From Astrothelium macrocarpum (taxonomy: Eukaryota > Ascomycota > Dothideomycetes > Trypetheliales > Trypetheliaceae): a DNA stretch of 64,000 nucleotides. Below are positions 22,886 to 32,833 of the stretch, piece by piece. Numbering within the stretch: the stretch's first letter is position 1; every line of letters starts with the position of its first letter. The stretch lies in assembly GCA_021030915.1 (NCBI GenBank), contig JAGEMR010000042.1, positions 124,001 to 188,000 on the forward strand. Direction: 5' to 3'. The translations under genes and the position numbers were made by a program. The notes beneath the pieces are model-generated. The model was given only the letters and a program-made list of their open reading frames with translations, had not been told where the DNA came from and did not search any database.

Positions 22886-23364
22886 GATGACCGCCTTAAG
22901 GATGCAATTTAAAACAAGTGATCAAGATATGTGTAAGGAGATAGGTGACAGTAACCATCTAAAAGTGCAGCTGCACATGTGGAGCGGTGCCTAGTCTAGC
23001 GCCGGATGTATCCGCTGAGCCTCAACACCCACGCCAACCTTGAAGTATAGGTAGGACCCTCTCTGCCGCTGCGTCGGTCTCATGGGGCATTTCATCTGGA
23101 ATTACACTCGGGCAAAATCGCGTCGCAGAATATTTTGCTGCCACAGGAATTTTGCGAACCAGTCCTATGAGCTGATTCGGATGTTGCCAACAATCTGGTC
23201 GCTCCACCACACGCCAGATGCGTGAACGTGCTTCTGGAAGGCCCCAATACTTTCTTTATCCTAAGCGACCTTAAAAAACCTTCCAGCCCTGGAAACAATC
23301 GCAGAGTCCCCCTTACACGTATAATCCCCTCCCACCGCGGCGCACCCCGAAACACCCAAACACA
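22886..23364. promoter_or_regulatory. Divergent promoter region TAF5/MED11
   Basis: A 479-bp spacer separates the start codons of two RNA polymerase II initiation factors transcribed away from each other. I cannot identify specific elements. The right end is already very C-rich. Confidence 0.5.
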
Positions 23365-24105
23365 ATGACCGACCCCAACACACCCTCCTTCACCCGCTCA
23401 GACCGCATCCGCGACCTCTCCACCATCGACGCCGACATCCCGCGCCTCCTCCAAGCCGCCGGTCTCGCAGTCTCCTCCCTGACCAACCGACCCATCCCTC
23501 CCCCCAACGCCTCAAACCCAGACCTCCCCACACACATTCTCACAGCGCTCGCGGCCGACGAAGACGACGACCACCCCGCCGCCCCGACCGCGAACCCCAC
23601 GGACTCCCCCGCGCTCGCCGCCCGCAAATCCGCCTTCCGCCACGCCGCCGCTGCGTACTACACACTCCTGCAGTCGGTCTCGGCAAGGCTGCGTCGCCAG
23701 GTGTATGCGCTCGAGGAGGCGGGGCTGATTGGCGAGAGCGCGGATCGATTTAGCGCGGACACAGCTGGTGGCGCTGCCGGAAATGTGGGAATTCCCGGTG
23801 GTTTGGCTGGGGCGCCAGTGGGAGGGGATGGAAGGCAGGCTGCACGTGTGAGTGGGGGGATTGTGGGGGGAGGGGCAGGAGGCGGTGGGGAGGGTGCGGC
23901 TGCGATGCAGGTGACGAATGGAGGATTGGGCGGGTTGGATGTCGGGTGGTTGAATAGTCGGGGGGAGGGGGTGGAGAGGGGGAAGGAGGTGGAGTTGGTG
24001 GGGGAGGTGAGGGAGTTGTTGGAGGGGGTTGTGGGGAGGATGGGGCGAGACGGTGATGAGAAAGAGGGCGAGGGCGAGGAGATGGAGGGAATGGAGTTGG
24101 GTTGA
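23365..24105 (+). CDS. MED11: Mediator complex subunit 11
   Basis: A single exon encodes 246 residues. The Med11 core is FTRSDRIRDLSTIDADIPRL followed by LLQAAGLAVSSLTN, then, after a Pro/Asp-rich insert, AAYYTLLQSVSARLRRQVYALE, which is the conserved helical pair. Med11 is an essential head-module subunit that pairs with Med22 and contacts TFIIH. The C-terminal half is unusually Gly-rich (GGGAGGGGEGAAA) and ends with an acidic EKEGEGEEME stretch. This coincides with the G-rich right half of a strand-asymmetric patch: before about 23.68 kb codons end mostly in C, afterwards mostly in G. The 3' end faces that of the flavin-reductase gene. Confidence 0.9.
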   Translation: MTDPNTPSFTRSDRIRDLSTIDADIPRLLQAAGLAVSSLTNRPIPPPNASNPDLPTHILTALAADEDDDHPAAPTANPTDSPALAARKSAFRHAAAAYYTLLQSVSARLRRQVYALEEAGLIGESADRFSADTAGGAAGNVGIPGGLAGAPVGGDGRQAARVSGGIVGGGAGGGGEGAAAMQVTNGGLGGLDVGWLNSRGEGVERGKEVELVGEVRELLEGVVGRMGRDGDEKEGEGEEMEGMELG

Positions 24106-24326
24106 GGTGGGAGAAGGTGTGCGGAGATGAGGAGGGTGGGGGGGAAAGGTCGGTCTGCCCTGGAAAGACGAGCTTGTGGTCTGGTGGGTTCTATATACAT
24201 GGAAGACTGCCTTACGAAGCATACACAGATCAAGGTGAGGAAGACGATATACGATCGTGTAGACACGTGCGGTGGAGATATTTTAACAGCTTGTGCAAAA
24301 AATAGGTTATGTACAATTATATGCCA

Positions 24327-26614
24327 TCATCTTGACATTCCAGGCCATGATGGTTGTCGTCCAAAAGGATCTTCTTTAGGATAGCTCGTATCAGCTTCCA
24401 GACGAGCTTGACCAGACTTGGAGTCGTCCGTTTTGACACTGTTCGCAGATTGTCTTCTGTTTTCTTCACGCAATCCTCTACTTTCAATGTTTTTGATGTC
24501 CCGATTACTTTGCAACTCTATGTCAGGAAAGTTATATCGGGCCTCGTGCGGTACGTCACTCTCGAAATCGTCTTCTGCCGCACTGGTCGATTCTGGAATT
24601 TGCGAAGCAGGGCCTGCCTTGTCGTGCGAGACCGGATCATGGCTTTCAAAAGGATGTTCATGGTCATAGGCCCACATTCTGCGATAATTTCGATGCCTAG
24701 GTATTACTTTGCGCAGCTGCATGCGGTTAGTTTCAGCCATATCAAAAGCTAGATTTTCAATAGGAAAATATTTACCCAAACCGGACTCTTCTCTATATTT
24801 TCCTCCTCTTTTTCTATCTGGCTTATGTCCCCGAGAATGGTGCGTGCGATGGAACCTGAGGGATGAGCCTTGCTCTGTTGTCGATAAAGGCCCTCTGTAT
24901 ACGCCAGACCATGGAGTTGTATCTTTTGAGGGCGAACGCTGATGTGGTGCACTTTTGCCACGACAATCATGTGATCAGCAACGGTGACGCACTTGTCCGG
25001 CATCAGTATGCAGGCCAGATAGGCAATCACTCCACGTGAGGAAATTGTAGGTGCGTAAGAGAACAAGCTAGGACGAAACTCTATGCGTGCGCCAATTTTC
25101 TGCATATCCTCGAATCCAGCTTGAGCGTCTCCATGAGCAAAAGCGTCAGCAAGCCGAGCTCCTTCTGGAGAACCAGCAAGCAAAGTAGTAAAGAATGACC
25201 CTTGAAATTGAATGGCATTCAAGGTTTGAGAAGGCTTTTTGACGTTGAATGATATCATTGGATCTGGATCAAGAGTGACAGTGGTCATAGATGAAACTGT
25301 CATCGCGCACAAATCCTTTATATCGGCGGAATCCAGTGGGTATTTATTTAGTGACTCAGGACGGCTCAGACCCGATTTTAATGCAGTGACGAGCACAACA
25401 GAATGCGGCATTCGGCGCATGAGATGGCGCATCTGTGCAGGTAGGCTCGTCGTAGACTTTTCATTGTTGTTCGGGATTTGTGTCTCGTGCTGGCTTTGCT
25501 TGTCCCCTGGATGCGGCCGATTCCTGCTATTTTCTGCAATTGGGGCATTCTGAGAGACGTTATGTAGCCCCCGAACACGACGCGATTGATAATCTAGATT
25601 TCTCCGGGTGGATGCTGCAGCATCTTTGGGGCCTCTTATTTGGATAGTCCACATGCCATCCTGGATCGAGTCTACATCAACAGTTACCGAACAAGAATAC
25701 CTTCGACGATATGTGCTGATACGAGCGCCGCATTTGCCAAAGGCCTTTCTGACAGCCACAACGGGCACCTGATATTTCAATTCCACCCATTGATCGATAT
25801 TCTCCACTGTATGGTAATTTTCAAGCGGCGCTTTTAGGTATTCTTTAACGACGCGGTCTGCAAAGGCTTCCAGAGCCTCGAGCGGTCCAGTGAAGATGGC
25901 GTAGCATTCAGATTTGGATAAGCCTTCCACGCATCTCAGCTGGCATCCAGTATCCCTTTCAATTTCTTTCGCTCGTGCAGCTCCGCCGTGAGCCCAACAA
26001 GCAACAAAATCAGGGTGCACCAAAGTAAGCCAATATTTCGTGACGTCCAATCGAAAATCCGGATATTGAGATACTGGTTCTAAGTCCAAGGGCACGCCAG
26101 CGCGACGAAGCTGCCTGAAGATTGTGTAGCTGCCTGCGTCTTTGAAAAGTGCACGTGGAAATTGCGGTGTTTCTTCTGCCAGGGGCTCCAAATCTTGAGG
26201 TAGAATGGTAGTTTCCAAATCATCTGCTGGATCCGGTCGGCTTTCAGAGGCGATTTCCGTTGCTTCTGCTGTATAGGCCCGATGTGCACGGCGTTGGTTA
26301 CGAATGAGACGGTGCACGTCCGATGTCAAAGAATGTGAAATTTTTGGATCACGTTGGCAGGAAGTTCTGCAATTTCCATGATGATGCCGGTTATTTGAAG
26401 CTGGAGCCGGTCAATAAGGATCCGAAGTAGAGGCTTCAATGATATATACTCAAGATAGTCCACCTATAGAATGTACCATAGAATCTTCGCTTCACGGTAA
26501 TGAATGGCGATGCAGACTTTACAAGCTGCATTTCAAACACAAAATTGATGATGCAGTGGGTTGATGGTAAAGCTTGGAAAAAGTTCTGGTTGGGGGTAGA
26601 GAAACTGACCGCAT
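24327..26614 (-). CDS. Mitochondrial flavin-reductase-domain protein with KH-like N-terminal region
   Basis: Three exons (26614-26523, 26366-24776, 24716-24327) give about 690 residues. The first exon is inferred: it supplies the ATG and a basic, Ser-rich leader (MRSVSLPPTRTFSKLYH) typical of mitochondrial targeting, and it keeps phase. Residues before the middle contain two KH-like segments (CWAHGGAARAKEIERDTGC, and VPVVAVRKAFGKCGARISTY followed by WTIQIRGPKDAAAS). The second half is a flavin-reductase-like split barrel (MRRMPHSVVLVTAL, then AMTVSSMTTVTLDPDPMISF, then FFTTLLAG and ADAFAHGD, ending in the HHISVR strand). It would bind FMN, but the substrate is unknown. The C-terminal exon has RKVIPRHRNYRRMWAYDHEH and an acidic tail. 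It starts 63 bp from the bL31m gene, head-to-head. Confidence 0.75.
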
Positions 26615-26677
26615 CACGTCCGTCTTGAATTCCCAAAGCCACAACATCTCAATCGTAGCAGAACAAAAAATATCCCC
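26615..26677. promoter_or_regulatory. 63-bp bidirectional spacer between two mitochondrial-protein genes
   Basis: Only 63 bp separate the inferred start codons of the flavin-reductase protein (leftward) and bL31m (rightward). No TATA box is visible. Each promoter must overlap the spacer or the neighbouring gene's first exon. Confidence 0.5.
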
Positions 26678-27254
26678 ATGACGACTCCGATCCCACTCAA
26701 ACGACCCACGACTCTTATAGGCTCCTACAGATCCATCCAACATACTCAAGTCCGCCATGCGACTCTAATCAAACGTCCTCAACGACCCTATACCTTCACA
26801 CAACTAGTAACTCTCTCTGACGGCTCGACCTTTGTCCACCGCACACCATGTCCGATATCAGTATATAAAAGTTCAAAAGACATACGAAACGCCGCACTAT
26901 GGCATCCAAGCTCTCAGAAACTGTTGAATGTAGAAGAGGACGAGGCAGGACGATTACGGGCGTTCCGGCAGCGGTTTGGACGAGGATGGGATGCCGAAGC
27001 TGTTGGTGAGGGTGAAGAGGCAAGTCAACTTTGTTCTACAACTCGAAATTGGGTGGGTATTTGCTGCAAGTAGCAGTTGCTAATGGGGTATGTTTGCACA
27101 GGTTCGGGAAGGAGAGGAAAAAGCTGCAAGTCGCGAGGAGAGCTTGCTCGATCTGATCAGTGGGTATGGACAGGAAGCAGAGAAGCAAGGTCAGGCGAAA
27201 GGGACCCAACAGCCTGCGCAGAAGAGTGGAAAGGGAAAGAGTGGCGAAAAATGA
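26678..27254 (+). CDS. MRPL36: Mitochondrial large-subunit ribosomal protein bL31m
   Basis: Exon 26678-27052 joins exon 27102-27254 across a 49-bp intron (GTGGGT..CACAG, branch-like TTGCTAAT), giving 175 residues. The family core is RPYTFTQLVTLSDGSTFVHR, then SKDIRNAALWHPSSQKLLNV and EEDEAGRLRAFRQRFGRGWD, all hallmarks of fungal bL31m (yeast Mrpl36). A basic N-terminal leader precedes it. The second exon gives REESLLDLISGYG and a Lys/Gly/Gln-rich tail. The protein acts in the mitochondrial ribosome. A donor at GTTGGT slightly upstream is an alternative that would drop about 19 residues. Confidence 0.92.
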
Positions 27255-27797
27255 GGTTGTTAGTTGATGCGACTGTAATATATTGTGTGTATTTGCTGTT
27301 CACGAAACGAGCACTGAAGAGCGCCATTTAGCAATTCGCCGAACGGTGATAGGCACTCTGGTCGCCTACAGTTTTGAAGCTCGGGAACGAATCTTCGAAA
27401 GGCTTGACATGGTGGTTGAAAGACGTACCTTCTCAAGGCTTTGTTGCACACAGCGTTGGGGTGTTCTTTCTTATATTGGGAATTCTGGCTTAGAAAGGAC
27501 GTCGCTTCGCCTGTAAATGAGGTAGCCTACTGTAAGGAATATATACATCCAAGCTGCATAGCTTAACCGTCGCGACATGCTCCTTCCAATGGATCAACAA
27601 AGGCATGAGATAAATTATCAAGTAAAGCCACTCAATCTATAAGCTTACAAAGAAACTTTTATATAGTTCTAGGATATGTACATATCAACTATACACATTA
27701 TAACAGGTTGCCCAGCGCTCATTCTAGTCTATGCAGTAGTGTAACGATGAGTGCGATGCCCTACTGAACAAAACTCGGCAATCACAACGGAAGAGCA
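27255..27797. other. Tail-to-tail intergenic
   Basis: The 3' flanks of bL31m and Mtf1 meet here in AT-rich sequence. No gene was recognised. Confidence 0.4.
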
Positions 27798-29707
27798 TTA
27801 GTGCATCATGCCCGACCTGGTGTACTTGTCTGGCAATTGTCCAGTAAGATTCAAATTGCTCGAAGCCGGTCGAAAGGGCCAATCATTCCAAGCCTTGATC
27901 AACTCATCAATCATCTCCACAGTTAGCAGACGGACTCGCAGCTGACCGAGATCCAATCGCCCTCCCTTTCTAGGATTTGTGAGAGATGGTGCTCGGGGAA
28001 TCAAGGCATCCGCGGCTCCAGGGGCACAGCTATCAAGCGCCGTAGTTATGGGATTGGCAGGCTTCAGGAACAGGTGTGAGAGGAACCACGCGGCCAATCT
28101 GCCATCCTCGGATTCGTCGATAGTTTGAAGTGATTCTGAGGCCTTTGGCTGAAAATCAAGGAGGCAAATGTCGTTTGCTGGATAGAATTCATTTTTTTCT
28201 GCCTTCAGAGGTTCAAAAACTCGCTGGTCCCATTGCAATATTGATAAATCTCTTTCTCTTGCCCAAAGGTTATCCATCACGACACCAAGTTGGTGCCGTT
28301 GATTTTTGCCGAGATTTGATTCTTTTGCTCTGAATTCGCTTGTTTTATCTTGCAATTTCTTGGCAATCCTCGACTGGATGTCATCTGAGGTATCTTCGGC
28401 AGTCAGAGCAAGCTCTAAGTCAGCAATCTTCTTGTTGAGTGCAACGAAGGGATTGAACTTTCTGTACGAGCTTTTCAAACTCTGATAATGCTTCTCCAAT
28501 TGTTGGAACCTCTGCCACTCTGGACCAAATCCTGCTGTCTTTGTCTTGACTTTCCGTCTCTTGATATCCTCAAGCTCACCCGCGTGTTTTTCCATCAGTC
28601 TGGTGAGTGCTCTTTCATCGTCCCATCTTACTACCAAGTCACCTTCTGCATGGTCATTAACCGATGGCACCTCAACCGATTGAGTACCATGCGATAGAGC
28701 ACTATGAGCCCTCTGGTACTCGAGAGTCTGTCTGTGCGACGGAAGGTGGACGTTGTTGCGGGCCATACTCTCTGCAACTCGATTCATGATTTTCTTCTCT
28801 AAATTAGCAATACCCAGTTCCGTCGACAATTTTCCAGGACTTGCTACCATAGTCACAGAACCGCTCATGTCCTGATCAAGTGCGAATTTGCCACGTTGAA
28901 AGACATCTGTTGGCAAGATCTTGTAGGTATCTTCATGAGACATCCAAAGCAGCATTCTAACCAGACCATAAGCATGGATATGCGAATGTTGTCTGACTGC
29001 TCTGTGAAAGAAATGGTTTATCACTAGATGGGCAAGGGAATCAAAACCAAGCATTGGGGTTCTTGGTACATATGCAAAATTGCCAATCACAAGGAGTGAG
29101 TCGAAGGGTTTGCTGAGTTGAGACTGATCCACATTGTGTTTGAGTGACGGCTGGATCAAGCCTTCATCAAAGATGCGCTTGTATGTTTCCCAGTCCTCCG
29201 TGTCATAAGAGGCATGGCGATATTTTGAACCGGGCTGTTCTAAAAGAGGCTTGATAAAAGGATCGACAAAATGGTGATTCGGCTCAAGAAGTAGGTGGGT
29301 TCGGGGTTGAAGGTAATTATGAAGTTTGGCAGACCATAGACAGACGCCCGGATTGATGTCAATGATATCACAATGGCGATGCTTCGCTAGAGAAGGCCCA
29401 AAGTAATCAAGTACATCATCTGAGAGCCATTGCGTCAGTGTCTTGCTTGACTAGGTACATTCGCAATGGATGCCACTCATAAAGACCTACCGCACAGCTG
29501 TGAGCTAACAATCTCAACCTTATTCCTTGCGATCCATCTCTCAGCCAAAGCTTGGCGAGAAGGTATTTGTTGAATCAGCCATGTCTTTTGATCCACAGCC
29601 GGGTCTGTGGCTCTGGAAGCGGCGCGAGTTGAGCGACATCTGTATGGAGAAAGGCGCGAGCGAGTGTGCCAGAATCTTCGCCATGGCCATGAAGTCCTAG
29701 CTAGCAT
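27798..29707 (-). CDS. MTF1: Mitochondrial transcription factor Mtf1-like (rRNA adenine dimethylase fold)
   Basis: Exons 29707-29491 and 29419-27798 are joined across a 71-bp intron to give 612 residues. A basic leader (MLARTSWPWRRFWHTRSR) suggests mitochondrial import. The methyltransferase-like core shows a modified SAM motif, DVLDYFGPSLAKHRHCDIID followed by NPGVCLWS, then LLLEPN and YDTEDWETYKRI. GLVRMLLWMSHEDTYKILP matches the yeast Mtf1 segment around its LLWMP motif. The family descends from rRNA dimethylases; in yeast Mtf1 is the promoter-melting partner of the mitochondrial RNA polymerase Rpo41. Long fungal relatives of this length carry a charged C-terminal extension, seen here as KRRKVKTKTAGFGPEWQ and DNLWARERDLSILQWD. 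An rRNA methyltransferase role cannot be excluded from sequence alone. Confidence 0.82.
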
Positions 29708-30028
29708 AGGGTCCAGCTAAGCCTCACCCACAGCTCATGTTATTATGGGGCCGCCCTGGAGATATAATAAGAGAAATGGGCTGCGGAAGGCGGAGGTTCA
29801 CTACCTAGGAGCGCATCTCGCCGCAGCAACATGACGAAGCTTCGAAGCCAAAACAGCAACCAATCTTACCGGAAAGCCCTTTTCGCCCCAGCATGCCAGG
29901 AGGCTCTAGTCCAAAATCCAACCTGCCCAGATTATCCTTTGAGACTTTATTGTCTTGGTGAACATTCATGAGACGCTCCTTTTACTTTCATCCAACCCAG
30001 TCCGCTTCACCGGGCAGTAACTACTGGA
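29708..30028. promoter_or_regulatory. Divergent promoter region Mtf1/AMSH
   Basis: A 321-bp spacer between divergent start codons. No coding sequence or clear element was seen. Confidence 0.4.
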
Positions 30029-31897
30029 ATGACCATCAACGCTCATAGAAGCCATATTGTTAGCAATATGTCAACAACAAAGCAACCAGTCATGGTGCGC
30101 CCTCTGAAGGTCGAGGAAATCGTGTCAAGAGCGCAGCAATTTGATTACAACACCATGACTCCAATGCTTTCATGGTTACGGACGGCAGATGCTATGCAGA
30201 GACAGGTTCGAGGCCATTACTGAGGCAACAACCAATCCCAGCTGACAGTCCATAGGCCGATATCTATGAGCGGGAGGGCGACGACCAAAAAGCCTACGAA
30301 CTTCTCTTTCGAAAGGCAGATCTTGTCCTAGGCAAGCTACCCCACCATCCTCAAGCACACGAGCAGGAAGCCGCGTTGAAAGATGCTCGACGGATAGTCC
30401 TCAAGAATCTAGAAAGACTCGAAACCTTGAAACCCAAAATCAACAAGCGTTATGCCAGGTATGAAGAGGCGCTCAAAAAACGGCAAGAAAGACAGGCCGA
30501 GCTACCAAAGCCGCGCCTCGGTCAAGCCGATGGCTCCGGAGTCTCAGAAGAGATGGGTCGATTAACGTTGGTACAAAAAGGTCCGAGTTCGTGGTTCGAT
30601 GACACCCATCAACGATCACTCGATGCTGGTGCAAATCGCGATCTTGCCGTAAGGATCGCAAAAAAGGAGATTCAACGGAGAGATGTAGCTCGTCGCTCCG
30701 TACGACAAGCCGGTGTATCTCCAGAGGAAGAGCAAGGTCGGAGGACGGGAGGACTTTGGTCACAATGGGAAGATGAGTTGGTCACCAAGACAACTCGATC
30801 AAATAGCGTAGACGACTTGAGTCAACAAATAATCGACACACGACGACGCATAGACGGCAGCCCACGACACACGAAAAGCTCAAGTAGTTTTGACGGCGCA
30901 ATTTCACGACCCAATGCATACCGCTACCCTACTGTCCAACCACCTACTGTTTTCGAGCTTCCCGGAGACGTCCCCGTCATCTCAGAGCTCCCCGCAGAAC
31001 CCGTCCTTCCCAAATCTCCACCGCCAATCCCTCCTCCCCCAGCCGAACTAAGCGCCGACGTCCCACCGCGACCACCCCCCAAACCCCCAACAGCACGACA
31101 ACCACTCTCCATCGACACCCGCCCACCACCCATCCCCGCCAAGTCCTTCGAATCCGACGAATCCTGCCCCGACTCACGCTCGACCTCCGCCACCACGGCA
31201 ACAGCACCAGACCTCTCCCCCCCCAGCTACAGCTTCAAGCCCGCAGCCTATCTCGAAAACGGCACAGCGCTGCGGACGATCTTCCTGCCGCCCGAGCTGC
31301 GCCAGTCGTTCCTGACGCTCGCCGCGGCGAACACGGCGCGGAACCTCGAGACGTGCGGCTTCCTGTGCGGCACGCTGATCTCGAACGCGCTGTTCGTGAG
31401 CAAGCTGGTGGTACCGGAGCAGGAGAGCACGAGCGACACGTGCGAGATGGTGAACGAGAGCGCGCTGTTCGACTACTGCGACCGCGAGGAGCTGATGGTG
31501 CTGGGCTGGATCCACACCCATCCGACGCAGACGTGCTTCATGAGCAGTCGTGACTTGCACACGCATGGCGCGTATCAGGTGATGATGCCGGAGAGTATTG
31601 CAATTGTGTGTGCGCCGAGTAAGGAGCCGAGGTGAGTTTTTTTTTTTTTTTTTTCGCTGGATTTGATTTACATGGATTTTTTCCTGCGACGGCGAATGAG
31701 GACTGACATTCTTTAGTTGGGGCGTGTTCAGGCTGACGGATCCGCCGGGATTGAAGACGGTGTTGAATTGTAAACAGACGGGCATCTTTCATCCGCATGC
31801 GGAGGAAAATATTTATACAGATGCGTTAAGGCCAGGACATGTTTTTGAAGCGAGGGGACTAGATTTTGAGATTGTGGACCTAAGGCCGGGCCATTAG
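30029..31897 (+). CDS. AMSH-like JAMM deubiquitinase
   Basis: Three exons (30029-30205, 30256-31631, 31717-31897) give 577 residues; an in-frame ATG at 30068 is a possible alternative start. The N-terminal MIT/USP8-dimerisation-like helices include IVSRAQQFDYNTMTPMLSW and IYEREGDDQKAYELLFRKAD. A long Pro-rich linker follows (PPPIPPPPAEL, suited to SH3 partners). The catalytic JAMM domain has ETCGFLCGTL, the metal site HTHPTQTCFMSSRD and SWGVFRLTDPPG. All residues of the H-x-H-x(10)-D zinc motif are present, so it should be active. AMSH proteins remove Lys63-linked ubiquitin at endosomes with ESCRT. Intron 2 opens with GTGAG followed by a run of 18 T. The linker and catalytic exon lie in a GC-rich patch that changes from C-rich to G-rich near 31.3 kb. 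Confidence 0.92.
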
Positions 31898-32833
31898 GTT
31901 TTGTGATTATATATCTGTTTTGTGAAGAGAAGGCACGGATATGTGATGTTACTACTTTCATAAGATCACATTATGGAAGTGGTGAGTACTACGTATCTGC
32001 ACTATATTACATTAAAAGATTGGGAAGACCATCGCTTAGTTATCTAATGGCATAATCAAAGGTCTTGCTTTGCAAGGCACACTGGAGAATACAGTGGCTC
32101 TCAGTACAATGAAAACTTAGAAAAAGGCTGTCATGCCTTGACACCAATGGAATTGAATTATTCGCAGCTCGAGCCTGAGCAAAAGGCTATGCTTCGTGTT
32201 GTCTAATTGTTTTATCTTGTTTGCTCTTGCATCTTGGGTTGGTTGTCTAGTCTTGCGCGACCAATTTGCCATCCAGCAATAGCAAATTATCTTTCTAAGG
32301 GAGTTGAACTCGGTAGACGTTCTGTTCGATGGCGAGATAGATGCCGGGCTGGAGAGTCTCCCTCTACCTCTTAAGGAACAAGCATGCCAAAAAAATTGTG
32401 GGTACAAAGGATTGAGGCTGATGAGCCGGCTAACCATCTCTTGCGAAGATTCGGTCTCTTGGCTTTGGATTGTTTTGAAAACGGGCCTTGCATATCTTAA
32501 AGGCCATTCAATCGTTTTGTGCCTGTGGGGGATGACTCGCTCTCAACACACGGCACTGCGTCTATTGAAGATGCATTTTTATGGATTGATGAGTAGCTTG
32601 AGACACGAAAGCCACCATACGGAATATTTTCACAGTTGAATTGTCCTGCTATTCATGGGATAAAATTTATGAGGATATTATCAAGGACTAGAGCTGGGTT
32701 GCGCCAAATTGGCATCTGTATTAGCCCTTTTTGCAGAATATCTTGTTAAACCACAGAATGCAAACAAATACTGTAAAGTTATTGCAAGACCCAAAGCGAG
32801 TTTTGTACTCACCAAGTCTGTTATCGCGAAAGA
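31898..32833. other. Tail-to-tail intergenic, no gene supported
   Basis: This 936-bp stretch lies between AMSH and APC1. Open frames on both strands (plus 32304-32639, minus 32437-32117) carry no recognisable motif. The sequence is AT-rich. Confidence 0.4.

Noticed and set aside
32117..32639. ORFs on both strands between AMSH and APC1
   Set aside because: Overlapping frames of similar length on both strands, no motif, AT-rich intergenic context.
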